DNA of 64,000 nt from an uncultured Lachnospiraceae bacterium. Its GTDB lineage: Bacteria > Bacillota > Clostridia > Lachnospirales > Lachnospiraceae. Positions 17,229 to 26,408 of this stretch are shown here, one piece after another. The notes below the pieces were generated by a model. The model ran no database searches. It was not told where the DNA came from and worked only from the letters and a program-made list of their open reading frames with translations. The translations under genes were made by a program, and so were the position numbers. The DNA lies in NCBI GenBank assembly GCA_910586585.1, contig CAJUKA010000003.1:62001-126000 (forward strand), written 5' to 3'. How positions within the stretch are numbered: the first letter of the stretch is position 1; the number at the start of each line of letters is the position of its first letter.

Positions 17229-18023
17229 TTATTTTGGATTATATTCACCAAAAAAGTTTTTTAATAAAATTTTCAGCAGATCACTGTTTCCTCTCAAAAA
17301 GCTGATTTTTGTTGGTGTTTTTCCTTTTTGGGGATAGACTCTTGCAACCGGAATCTCACAGGCGCGATATCCAAGCTGCGACGCTCTGACAGACAGATAT
17401 GCCAAAAGTTCATATGTCATAAAAATATCTCTTAGCGGCGCCGTTCTCGGATCCTTTAAATACGAAACAGAATATGCTCTGTATGCATTTGTTGTATCAG
17501 TAAAATGCTGTCCTGCTGTCAGCGATATTATTGGCGCATGGAGAAGACGTACAGACAAATACCGAATAAGCGGCGTATTCCGATGTTTTCCGCCTTTGAT
17601 AAAACGGGAACCCTGAACCAAATCATACCCCTCTTCCAATTTCTGGATAAAATATGGAATATCCTCAATGCTGTCTTTGTTATTTCCATCTATGGTGATT
17701 ATTCCCTGATACCCTCTTTCGAGCGCCCAATGGATTCCCATGCGAAGCTGCGCTCCCTGCTTTCCTGTGTCTTTTTTTATCAAAAGTGTATTGACTTGAA
17801 GTTTTTTGAGTCGGTTCTCTTCCATACTGCCATCTGTCGATCCGCCATCACAGATAACAATGTCCGCATACTGCGATATCTGATGGCGATATGCGCGGTA
17901 AAGCTCTTTTAGGATACGCTCTCCCTCATTGATAACCGGAATCAAGACTACATAATCTTTCTGTTTCTGCGCATACTCAAAATATTCATAGGACGGCACG
18001 CCCATTCTGCCACCATAAATCAC
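17229..18023 (-). CDS. GT2-family glycosyltransferase (DPM/UgtP-like, soluble)
   Basis: 264 residues. The N-terminal GT-A domain shows VVLIPVINEGERI, ICDGGSTDGS and TIDGNNKDS (DXD-like), then VQGSRFIKGG, as in polyprenyl-phosphate mannose/glucose synthases. There is no C-terminal membrane pair, unlike the GT2 genes at 19864 and 21949. The GTG start 18023 overlaps the preceding stop (GTGA) and has AAGGAG eight bases upstream. Likely builds a lipid-linked sugar donor or adds a backbone sugar. Confidence 0.87.
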   Translation of the reverse strand: MIYGGRMGVPSYEYFEYAQKQKDYVVLIPVINEGERILKELYRAYRHQISQYADIVICDGGSTDGSMEENRLKKLQVNTLLIKKDTGKQGAQLRMGIHWALERGYQGIITIDGNNKDSIEDIPYFIQKLEEGYDLVQGSRFIKGGKHRNTPLIRYLSVRLLHAPIISLTAGQHFTDTTNAYRAYSVSYLKDPRTAPLRDIFMTYELLAYLSVRASQLGYRACEIPVARVYPQKGKTPTKISFLRGNSDLLKILLKNFFGEYNPK

Positions 18024-18820
18024 CCAAACATCTCCTTTACATAGGCCATTATCTCATCTATAAGAGACAATGTGGCACCTTTTCCCATCTCTATCGAAAC
18101 ATATCCTAGATAGCCGTTCTCTTTCAAAAAAGCAGCAATCTCAGAATGAAATGCGCTTCTCTTTTTCTCCATAACAATTGGCTTTAAAAACGGCTCACTG
18201 ATATGTACATGACTGATTCGGCTCTGTTTCCCCTCCAATACTTCCACAGGCTCTTTATTTTCAATCATTGTCCCAATATCAAGATTTAATCCAAAGCCTT
18301 TTGATTCCACTTCATCAATTAGGGCAAGCGCTTCTGAAGTTGTATTGATATAATTGGTATTATAGATTGCAGGGTTTGCTTCGATTCCTATTTTTGTATT
18401 GTTTTGTGCAGCGTAATCTCCCAATTCCTTAAAAAAACAGATACCCTGATTCCACAATGCCCTGTCAGGAAGCACTCTGTTTTTGGGACTTCCAAAGACA
18501 AGATTTTGACACTGTACTGCATTAGCAAAATCAATGGCTTTTTGGGTATATTCCAATAAAACTTGCCTCTGAGCTTCGTCTGCAAAAAGCTTCTCTGTCC
18601 TTCCAAACCAAATAGACTGCATAGAAGATATAGCAAAACCTGCCGAATCGCCAAATGATGCCCTCCAGCTTCTGACAGCCGCTATATCTTCATACGGATC
18701 TGTCTCAAAAATACGTGTTGGAGCAATCTCAAGTCCTGTGTAACCATATTTTTTCATTTTGTCATAAACAGCAGCATCCTCTGATGCTGCCCATGCGATA
18801 TTGGAAATTGAAAGCTTCAT
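18020..18820 (-). CDS. Sugar phosphate isomerase/epimerase-like TIM-barrel protein
   Basis: 266 residues from ATG 18820; the longer frame from 18967 overlaps the epimerase gene and lacks support. The fold is of the AP-endonuclease-2/xylose isomerase type: MKLSISNIAW start, a GYTGLEIAPTRIF strand, GIEANPAIYNTNYINT and NLDIGTM metal-site regions, and HVHISEPFLKP. Such enzymes isomerise or epimerise keto sugars. It sits tightly between a GT2 and an NAD-dependent epimerase, so it probably takes part in making a modified sugar. Its exact reaction cannot be told from sequence. Confidence 0.8.
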   Translation of the reverse strand: MKLSISNIAWAASEDAAVYDKMKKYGYTGLEIAPTRIFETDPYEDIAAVRSWRASFGDSAGFAISSMQSIWFGRTEKLFADEAQRQVLLEYTQKAIDFANAVQCQNLVFGSPKNRVLPDRALWNQGICFFKELGDYAAQNNTKIGIEANPAIYNTNYINTTSEALALIDEVESKGFGLNLDIGTMIENKEPVEVLEGKQSRISHVHISEPFLKPIVMEKKRSAFHSEIAAFLKENGYLGYVSIEMGKGATLSLIDEIMAYVKEMFG

Positions 18821-18833
18821 AAATACGCACCTT

Positions 18834-19784
18834 TTATATACTTGCAATAAAATTTTTGATATCTCTAATAATTTCCTCCTTGCTGCATATGTAGCCTTCT
18901 GTTCCTCCAAATAAATTTGCATGGATTGTCTTAAAGTCATATGCGGCAGGTGTTCCGTCCAACTCATTTGTGAACGTTTCCCCTGTAAGGCTCTGGTAAA
19001 GCTCCTTTACAGAGATTGGCTCAACAGCAAGGTTTAAAAGTGTGATTCCCTCATGAAAAGCGGTCTGCACATCCTCCCACAGACGACTTAACGGATAAAA
19101 CTGAAAAGTGCTTCGGCTGTCTGTGAAGTTCAGTGCTGTAAACCCAAGCTTCTTAAACTTCTGCCGCAAAAGCTCCTTTCTTTCCTTTCCAAGCTTCATG
19201 CACCGATAAAATCCATTGCCAAGCGCCTCATAACATTCATCGAGCAGCACATCATCTTCCGGCGTTTCAAGCGCCTTAAGCTGCTCAAACTTTTCTGCCT
19301 TCAGCATAAATGGAATCACATTGATATAGTCATAGATAAAATTCTTTCTGATATTGTATCCATACAGTGCCGGAAGCCGGATAATCAGTGCATCTGGATA
19401 ATGTTTCTGCACCCATGATTCCAGATAAAACCGATTCAGTCCATATGGCCAAAATCCATTTCCTTGCGCTTTTGAAAGCGGAGAATCTTTTTCATCTACG
19501 CCAATTGGATTTTGGTAAACATCAATCGTAGATATCAGTATCAGTTTTTGCGGATTAATTTTTTTGATATTTTCTTCAGCCTGAATTATCTGCTCCAGGT
19601 CACGGTCTGGAGCATTGTTTGCAAGATATTTTTCTGCACGCAGTCCTGCATAGATTAAAACGTCTGGCTCTAATCCATATGCTTTCTCTACATTTTGTGA
19701 ATTAAATACACCCTCGATTCGGTTTCTTGCTTTCAAATAAATATTGCTTCCTACAAATCCTGTATAACCTACTAATGCAATCAT
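18834..19784 (-). CDS. NAD-dependent epimerase/dehydratase-like protein with YxxxR
   Basis: 316 residues. Rossmann motif GYTGFVG (6-12) and an STIDVY segment (85-90) mark an extended short-chain dehydrogenase/reductase. The usual YxxxK catalytic pair reads Tyr114-GLN-Arg118 here, so the Lys is replaced by Arg. The protein may be catalytically altered or rely on another base. It overlaps no neighbour and lies between the TIM-barrel isomerase and a GT2. A strong AGGAGG precedes ATG 19784. Confidence 0.8.
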   Translation of the reverse strand: MIALVGYTGFVGSNIYLKARNRIEGVFNSQNVEKAYGLEPDVLIYAGLRAEKYLANNAPDRDLEQIIQAEENIKKINPQKLILISTIDVYQNPIGVDEKDSPLSKAQGNGFWPYGLNRFYLESWVQKHYPDALIIRLPALYGYNIRKNFIYDYINVIPFMLKAEKFEQLKALETPEDDVLLDECYEALGNGFYRCMKLGKERKELLRQKFKKLGFTALNFTDSRSTFQFYPLSRLWEDVQTAFHEGITLLNLAVEPISVKELYQSLTGETFTNELDGTPAAYDFKTIHANLFGGTEGYICSKEEIIRDIKNFIASI

Positions 19785-19863
19785 ATAGACCTCCTATTTA
19801 TAGTCGCTGCGCGACAGATTCGCTGGACTATTTTAAATTCCGCTTTTTCCCTTCAAAAGTATC

Positions 19864-20796
19864 CTACATTTTTTCTATACTCTCAAAACTGTATCGTTTG
19901 CGTTTAAATACCAAATCCACAAGGATTTGCAGATATTTTATGATAATGCTCAAGATTCCAAACAGTCCAAAGAACGCAAATGCCATAAAAAAGATGGTTG
20001 TCGTCCACCCTGCAACAGGCGTGCTGAACAGATAAATCACTGCGGAATAACCAGCCACAAAAACAGCTACAAACATCATAATAATAGTCATCGTGATAGA
20101 AAAACGATATCCAAGCTCTGTAAACAATATCATGCTGTCAACCGCAAGCCGCATTCTATATTGATGTTCTATTTTGTCATTTTTTCTGTCACAGGTCTTC
20201 ACTGGCTGATATCGAATATTCTTTGTTTTAAGACCACAATTGGCATACACCGCTTTCCGATAAGGCACCGATTTATTCATGCTGCTGATGCGGTTAATCA
20301 CTCTGCGGCTAAGAATGCGAAACCGCTCAGAATACAAGTCATACGAAAAATTAGTAGATCGGTTAAATACACGATAAAAAATATTGGACGAAAACCGCTG
20401 CTTCTTATCTGGTGATGCACTGACAATATCATAACCTTCCAACGCCTTTTTGTAAACCATCATAATTTCCCGCGGCGCAAAATCTGCAATACAGGAATCA
20501 AATTCAAACACAAAATCCCCAATTGCCAAATCGACGCCGGCATTCATGGCAGCCTCTACACCATGAAAAAAACTCATATTGAGAATGGTAATTGTTGTAT
20601 CCTGTGCCTGGGCGCCCACTTTTTTCGCAGTCTCTACGCTGCCATCCTGGGAAAAATCATTGACGCATATCACTTCTGAATGTTCAAAATTCTCTTCAAG
20701 CACCTGAATTACTGCCTGTAAAAAACCTTCTATATTCTCTTCATCATTGTGTATATAAACCACCGCAGACACAAAATTTTTTTCTTTGTTTGTCAT
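19864..20796 (-). CDS. GT2-family glycosyltransferase with C-terminal membrane pair
   Basis: 310 residues. GT-A domain with AVVYIHNDEENI, CVNDFSQDGS and a FEFDSC segment where DXD would be, followed by two C-terminal membrane helices (about 235-295). This is the GtrB/DPM-like plan for making polyprenyl-phosphate-linked sugars. The 79-base gap to the next gene (19785-19863) holds only a weak GTCGC/GCGAC hairpin. Confidence 0.85.
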   Translation of the reverse strand: MTNKEKNFVSAVVYIHNDEENIEGFLQAVIQVLEENFEHSEVICVNDFSQDGSVETAKKVGAQAQDTTITILNMSFFHGVEAAMNAGVDLAIGDFVFEFDSCIADFAPREIMMVYKKALEGYDIVSASPDKKQRFSSNIFYRVFNRSTNFSYDLYSERFRILSRRVINRISSMNKSVPYRKAVYANCGLKTKNIRYQPVKTCDRKNDKIEHQYRMRLAVDSMILFTELGYRFSITMTIIMMFVAVFVAGYSAVIYLFSTPVAGWTTTIFFMAFAFFGLFGILSIIIKYLQILVDLVFKRKRYSFESIEKM

Positions 20797-20810
20797 GTGT
20801 CACCCTTTCC

Positions 20811-21962
20811 TTATCCTGAAATCTCATCTGTTGTCAAAATTTCATCCAAATCATACACCGTATTTATTTTGCCAGACAACACCCCTACAAACGCAGGTTT
20901 AACAGAATATGTCCGTATCACCGTCGGCCGTGAATCATCTACCTCAGAACTCATAAGAATCGGTTTCATAGAAAAAAGTGAACTTTTGTACGAAAATTGA
21001 TATTCCTCCCGCAAATACTTGCGCGCAAGGTTTGCCATATAAGGAAATGCCGTCTTTGGCTTCGCTTTGCATTCATTGCAGTTGCCAAGATATCTGCTGC
21101 TGCAGTATCCGCCGCTTTGTTCCTGACAGGAAAATTTAGGGACCAAATCATAGCTTGTTGCATGCGGCGTAAATGTAACAGAAGTCAGCGAATGCATTCC
21201 TGTTTTTCCAAATGGCATAATTGAGAAGAACGGGCCGTCCATAACCGTAAAGCCATATTCCTTCAAATTCTCATTGACTTCGCACAAAATAATCTCACAC
21301 AGTTCATATTTGATGCCAAATTTCTCATAGCCAAGCATATCCAAAATCTGGTTTGCTGACGCATAGGTTGCATTGAGCAAAAATCCTGTGCTGTACTGAA
21401 CTGTATTTCGTCCTTGCTTTACATTCAATACATAAGAATCCTGTGTTTTTTCTATTTTTTCGATTCGAATACCATACTGCACTGCTGCCATACTACCAGC
21501 CTGCTGCAGTTTTTCCATGAAATAATCTCTCAAAATAATAGCATCATACGTATATTCCCTAGTCAAAAATGCGCCGTCACACATTCCATCTTGAAAGAAT
21601 CTGCCTGGATAAAGCTCCTCGCAGGGAATCTGGGCTGCCTCGCAGAATTTTTTGAACTGTGTGCCATCGGACCAGGAATACTCACTTGATGTCGCATACA
21701 CTTTCTGAAATTCACGGTTGATACAAAACCCATAATCTTCATTAAAACGAGCAAAATATCCCGCTGATTTCATCGCAGTTGAGAGCGAGCGCGGATAATG
21801 ATATCCCTGGTGTACTCTTGCCTGGTTGATGTAAGTCGCACGTTTAAACGGTGCATCATCACACTCAAGCACCAGTACATGCTGTCCGCGGCTTGCACAA
21901 AGCTGCGCTGCATACAGCCCATATAACCCCGCCCCAAGAATTATTTTATCATATTTTATCAT
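20811..21962 (-). CDS. FAD-dependent oxidoreductase (DAO/NAD(P)-binding type)
   Basis: 383 residues from ATG 21962, which has AAGGAAG upstream and overlaps the previous gene by 14 bases. An N-terminal dinucleotide-binding motif LGAGLYGLYAAQL, followed by VLECDD at the end of beta-2, marks an FAD-binding Rossmann domain. A Cys-rich segment (CQEQSGGYC...CNECK) about two-thirds along is unusual. Lying among GT2 genes and sugar-modifying enzymes, it may oxidise a sugar or lipid-linked sugar. The overall shape recalls UDP-galactopyranose mutase relatives, but I cannot assign that reaction. Confidence 0.75.
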   Translation of the reverse strand: MIKYDKIILGAGLYGLYAAQLCASRGQHVLVLECDDAPFKRATYINQARVHQGYHYPRSLSTAMKSAGYFARFNEDYGFCINREFQKVYATSSEYSWSDGTQFKKFCEAAQIPCEELYPGRFFQDGMCDGAFLTREYTYDAIILRDYFMEKLQQAGSMAAVQYGIRIEKIEKTQDSYVLNVKQGRNTVQYSTGFLLNATYASANQILDMLGYEKFGIKYELCEIILCEVNENLKEYGFTVMDGPFFSIMPFGKTGMHSLTSVTFTPHATSYDLVPKFSCQEQSGGYCSSRYLGNCNECKAKPKTAFPYMANLARKYLREEYQFSYKSSLFSMKPILMSSEVDDSRPTVIRTYSVKPAFVGVLSGKINTVYDLDEILTTDEISG

Positions 21963-22941
21963 GACTGCTTCCTTCATCCCTTGAAAGAATTTCCCCAAAA
22001 TAATATCTAGGTCTTTGTTTTGTCTCCATATAATTTCTGCCGACGTATTCCCCGACAATACCAAGTGACATCAAAACAGCTCCTCCGAGCACCCATATTG
22101 ACATTAGGATAGAGGACCACCCACTAACAGTATATCCAAAATAATGTTCATAAAAAATGTGTATAATCATGCCGAAGCCTACCAGAAGAGCCACAACGCC
22201 CATTCCCAGAACCAGCCGAATTGGTTTAATGCTAAATGATGTGATTCCGTCTGCTGCCAGTGTAATCATCTTTGAAAGCGAATACTTTGAATGTCCCTGC
22301 ATTCGTGGAAACACATCAAAATGCACCACAGAAGAATCTAATCCAATACTTGGTATAATGCCGCGCAAAAACAAGTTTACTTCTCCATATTCTGAGAGTG
22401 CCTCCAATGCCTTCGCGCTCATAAGTCTGTAGTCTGCTGAATTCTCATATAAATCACACCCCAGAATTTTCACGGAAAATTTATAAAACAATGTCGCTGA
22501 AAGTTTCTTGAACAAACCATCTGTATCTCTTGAATTGCGCACGCCATATACGATTTCACTGCCATTTACATATTCTTTGATAAAATCTTCCATAGCATTG
22601 ATATCCTGCTGCAGGTCTGCATCAATCGTGATGGTAAAGTCACAGTATTTTCGTGCATACATCATTCCTGCAAGAATTGCATTTTGATGTCCCTTGTTGT
22701 GCGCAAGCCGAAGCCCCTTAACCTCCTCATGATTCTGGTACAAGTCTTTGATAATGCGCCATGTTCTGTCCTTCGACCCATCATCTACAAATACAATTTT
22801 ACTTTTGTCTGATACCATAGCTCTGCCTTGCAGCTCACGCAGCTTTTTAAGCAGCGCTGCGGCTGATGTCTCTAAAGCTTCCTCTTCATTATAACACGGA
22901 ACTACAATATAGAGTATGCCATTTTGTCTATTGTTGTCCAT
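21949..22941 (-). CDS. GtrB/DPM-like polyprenyl-phosphate glycosyltransferase
   Basis: 330 residues. It starts YIVVPCYNEEEAL, has FVDDGSKDRTW, TIDADLQQD (DXD) and the VYGVRNSRDTDG loop, followed by two C-terminal membrane segments (about 230-300). This is the GtrB/ArnC/DPM family, which makes undecaprenyl-phosphate-linked sugars for use outside the membrane by GT-C enzymes. GT-C-like proteins lie directly upstream, so they are likely partners. Confidence 0.93.
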   Translation of the reverse strand: MDNNRQNGILYIVVPCYNEEEALETSAAALLKKLRELQGRAMVSDKSKIVFVDDGSKDRTWRIIKDLYQNHEEVKGLRLAHNKGHQNAILAGMMYARKYCDFTITIDADLQQDINAMEDFIKEYVNGSEIVYGVRNSRDTDGLFKKLSATLFYKFSVKILGCDLYENSADYRLMSAKALEALSEYGEVNLFLRGIIPSIGLDSSVVHFDVFPRMQGHSKYSLSKMITLAADGITSFSIKPIRLVLGMGVVALLVGFGMIIHIFYEHYFGYTVSGWSSILMSIWVLGGAVLMSLGIVGEYVGRNYMETKQRPRYYFGEILSRDEGSSHDKI

Positions 22942-24787
22942 TTATATCCGATCCTTTCCTTATCTGGGCCAGGATAAGTATCCCCAAAATTAACGGTATC
23001 ATACACATTGTAGGCAGTGCATATCTTATGCATGTATTGACCGGCGATATCAGACAGACCAAAATATTGACCGCTGCCGGAAGCGTAATCAAAAGTTCTT
23101 TATAATTCTTTCTGCCAGCCAGATACAGCACTGCAAATACAATACACCATGTATAAAAACCGCATCGGTACAAAAGCCCTATGCCCGGAGCATATTCAAG
23201 TTTGCTCACCTGCTCCAAAAGAAACCTTGCAGGGGCCAACGCTTCTATCTGGCGTGCCTCATGCAGTCCTTCTGTAAACATGTGCCTATCCATCTCATAA
23301 AAGCCGGTTCCTTCCTTGTAAGGTCTTGCTTCCGGATAATAATATCCATAAGAACACTCCAAAAAAGTATTAAAATAGGAAAGCGGATGACGCAGAAACT
23401 GTGCAAACCACACTTTAAAATACGCATCTTTTATTGCAGCAAATTCGATGTTGGTTCCATCTGCCGAAGATGCTTCGCTGATGCGCAGACAGTTTTTAAC
23501 CCAGTCTGCAAGCTGCGGATTATACACTTCTACCAACTCATCATAATCAAACATTTTGTCAAGAAATTCTCTTTCCTCGTCTGTCACATCCTCTGGATAA
23601 TCCTGACCGTATTTTGCCGTCTGCTGAAACAGTATGCAGTACGTATCTTCTTTTGCTTCTAGGTTGATAACTCCCATCGCTGGATAAAGCACATTGTTGA
23701 TAAGATATATTATAACAAACATTGCGGCCAAAGCACATCCAAATATTAATTTTTTCTTGTTTTTGACGAGAATCAGAAGAACGGGCAGTGTAAATACCAG
23801 CACAAAAATACCATTATTTCTTGTCTGTGTCATCAAAATTCCATACAAAAGCATCAAAAACAGATTGCGTTTCTTCTCCCAGAACAGCTCTGGCAAAACA
23901 ACACAATCAACAAGACTGACTGTAAACAAAAGGGTGAGCGGCCAATAAATCGTATCCTTGATCACTGTGACATCAAAAATACACCATACCGTAAATGCCC
24001 CATAGAACAATAAGCCTCCCCATCGAATGCAATATGGAGTTTTCAGACGCTGAAACAGTACACATACTCTTGCAATCGCAAATGCAGAAAGCATCGTCTG
24101 CAAGACAGGGATCAAAAACATTCCAAGATTAGGTATTCCCCATTCCTGCGAATAAAATGCAACTGCCCCATACAGGTAGCTAAGAAGTGGCGGATGATGG
24201 TTGGAAAACGTTTCTATGCCATAAAAATTACAAATCTGCGCTCCCCCATCCCATGACATCGAACAAGGAAAAAACGCAATCAGATACGGCAGTCTGCAAA
24301 GAAACACGACAAGCATCACGCCCATTGTCACATGCTCTTCAAAAAGCCAGCAGGTAAGCTTTCCTGGTGTTTTTCTTTCCTCTTCTATTCTGCAAGTACT
24401 AGCATATTTGTCAAGCAGCATTCCCATATAGGAAACAAGTATGTAAAAAAACGGAACATAACCGATAAATAAAAGTCCTGCAAAGAACTCATACTTTAAG
24501 TCTGGTTCCGCATTCTGCGCCTTTCCAATTATCATAAACAACGCAAACAGCAAAGCTGTTATCAACGCACTCAGACGTTTTCGCTTATCCAAATCCGTCA
24601 GAATACGCTGCGCAATCCATACACGTCTGTAAACAAATGCCAACAGTATCAGTGCTGCAAGCTGTGGAATGCCGTCGCCGTTCAAAGCCATCGACAAATT
24701 TCCTGTTGATTCCACATCTGCAAACAATGCCACTGTAGAAGCAGCAGCAAGCAGCAGTACCATCAGCTCTTTTGCAATTTTTTTCAT
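22928..24787 (-). CDS. Large GT-C-like membrane protein (DUF6020-like)
   Basis: 619 residues with more than ten membrane segments. The first large loop carries MSWDGGAQICNFYG with the acidic residue expected in GT-C glycosyltransferases, followed by FSNHHPPLLSYLYG, a signature shared with the forward-strand protein at 52527-54404 (TAHHPPFFTVLIG). I recognise this as the DUF6020 family. It probably uses a lipid-linked sugar to glycosylate a polymer on the outer face. The stop overlaps the GtrB-like gene by 14 bases. Confidence 0.8.
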   Translation of the reverse strand: MKKIAKELMVLLLAAASTVALFADVESTGNLSMALNGDGIPQLAALILLAFVYRRVWIAQRILTDLDKRKRLSALITALLFALFMIIGKAQNAEPDLKYEFFAGLLFIGYVPFFYILVSYMGMLLDKYASTCRIEEERKTPGKLTCWLFEEHVTMGVMLVVFLCRLPYLIAFFPCSMSWDGGAQICNFYGIETFSNHHPPLLSYLYGAVAFYSQEWGIPNLGMFLIPVLQTMLSAFAIARVCVLFQRLKTPYCIRWGGLLFYGAFTVWCIFDVTVIKDTIYWPLTLLFTVSLVDCVVLPELFWEKKRNLFLMLLYGILMTQTRNNGIFVLVFTLPVLLILVKNKKKLIFGCALAAMFVIIYLINNVLYPAMGVINLEAKEDTYCILFQQTAKYGQDYPEDVTDEEREFLDKMFDYDELVEVYNPQLADWVKNCLRISEASSADGTNIEFAAIKDAYFKVWFAQFLRHPLSYFNTFLECSYGYYYPEARPYKEGTGFYEMDRHMFTEGLHEARQIEALAPARFLLEQVSKLEYAPGIGLLYRCGFYTWCIVFAVLYLAGRKNYKELLITLPAAVNILVCLISPVNTCIRYALPTMCMIPLILGILILAQIRKGSDINGQQ

Positions 24788-24799
24788 TGATTCCTTCCT

Positions 24800-26371
24800 C
24801 TATTCGCACATCTTGACAACCCAGATATCATCAAATTTCCGAACACAGCCATCCTTCGGATATGCTGGCATTTTCTGATATTGTTGTGTCTCCATAATCG
24901 CTTCTTTGTCAGAAAAACTCAAGTCCGCCATATCGTATCCAATAAACATTTTGATAAAATTGTCTCTTACGCTTGTAGTAATCAGTCCATTTTCCAACGC
25001 AACGCCATCCAGCACCCGCAAATCTTCTTCCCCAAGAATACTAACCTCCACGCTGCTTGGATTGTCAATATAATGAAATTCTCCAAGTATCTCTATCGAA
25101 TCACCCTCTTCAAATCCCTCGGTATTTTCCACCATAACAAGCACACGGTTAAAATACTGCTGTACGCGCTCAGTAGCAAAATTTGTTCTCAAATATGCAC
25201 GATTGGTCAACAAATAATCGGTATAGCTGCTGACAAACATTGTCGCGATTGTCACAAAAACAGCCACATATCTGACTGCATTTTTCCATTTGATTGCAGT
25301 CGGGCTCACATGCCAGTCTTCCATACAGTACTCAAGAAGCGCGAGCACTAGAATATAAATCAGGGCATATGCATACAGCATCAGCATTGAATAGCTTACC
25401 TCTGGCGCCATAAAATAAATAAACGCTGCTGCAAGCGGCACAAATCCACAAAATACAATTAACAGCGCAAAGGTTAATACATCCTTGTACAGCTTTCTTG
25501 AAACTACGAGATAACAAAACAACACGATTGCAAGAATGCAGGTGATAATATTGGCAGTCTGCGCAGTGCTGCTTACAAACGCAAATGGCTTCCACAAAAA
25601 ATACTCCAAAAATCTCTTGTAGCAACGCGCTATCAATATTGGCATCTCTCCCAATGCAATCTTTCCCATATTTCCGACACCACCATAAGTTTCATTGTCA
25701 AGATTGGGATAAATCAGATGGGAAAGCTTCATATATATCAGCACACAAATTCCCAGAATCAAAACACAAACGATTCCTTTTTTGATCATCTGAGGAAATG
25801 TTTTGCCATGAAATATATCTGCTATCATTCCCATCAGCATCAAAGTGATTGCAAAACTGATGTAACTTTGATAGATGCCAAGCACACAGATAAGAGCGAT
25901 ACTACATGGAATCCACCCATATTTGTACTTTCTAAGCAAATAAACCGCCAGGCACACCAAAAGAATCCCAATTCCTGAAGTATGCGCCATAAACATAAAG
26001 GTCATTGTGCTTATCACACTCGGAAAGGTCATCAACACTGCTGGTACAAGAACAGCTCCCGTTGTACTTTTGATCTGTACAATCTCCAGAATCAGACATG
26101 CTGAAACAGCAAGGCAAAAAAGAAATAAAAAGCCATGCACCGCTGGAATACTATATTTGCCTCCCAAAGGATGGATATATTTCAAAAACCATCTTCCAAG
26201 GTAATCCCCGCTGCCGCAAGATCCCATATTATTTGCATCATCCCAGTTCAAAAACTTGTGCGAGAGCATATAAAAATGCGTCAGCCATCCTATTATAACG
26301 CCTGACACAAAGCAAATTCTGGTATGCTTTGGTATTTTTTTATGAAATTGCGCAAGTAAGTCAAAATTCAT
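24800..26371 (-). CDS. GtrII-like glucosyltransferase membrane protein
   Basis: 523 residues from ATG 26371 (AGAGG 12 bases upstream); a TTG at 26419 would add 16 residues and is less likely. About ten membrane segments followed by a soluble C-terminal domain. The first loop has FLNWDDANNMGSCGSGDYLGRW, and later GIYQSYISFAI appears, both typical of GtrII-like transferases that add side-chain sugars from a polyprenyl carrier. It sits between two other large membrane transferases, and the family's usual donor supplier (GtrB type) is encoded two genes downstream. Confidence 0.82.
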   Translation of the reverse strand: MNFDLLAQFHKKIPKHTRICFVSGVIIGWLTHFYMLSHKFLNWDDANNMGSCGSGDYLGRWFLKYIHPLGGKYSIPAVHGFLFLFCLAVSACLILEIVQIKSTTGAVLVPAVLMTFPSVISTMTFMFMAHTSGIGILLVCLAVYLLRKYKYGWIPCSIALICVLGIYQSYISFAITLMLMGMIADIFHGKTFPQMIKKGIVCVLILGICVLIYMKLSHLIYPNLDNETYGGVGNMGKIALGEMPILIARCYKRFLEYFLWKPFAFVSSTAQTANIITCILAIVLFCYLVVSRKLYKDVLTFALLIVFCGFVPLAAAFIYFMAPEVSYSMLMLYAYALIYILVLALLEYCMEDWHVSPTAIKWKNAVRYVAVFVTIATMFVSSYTDYLLTNRAYLRTNFATERVQQYFNRVLVMVENTEGFEEGDSIEILGEFHYIDNPSSVEVSILGEEDLRVLDGVALENGLITTSVRDNFIKMFIGYDMADLSFSDKEAIMETQQYQKMPAYPKDGCVRKFDDIWVVKMCE

Positions 26372-26408
26372 CAAAATGCGATACCTCTCATTCCAGTTCT
26401 CTTTTGAT

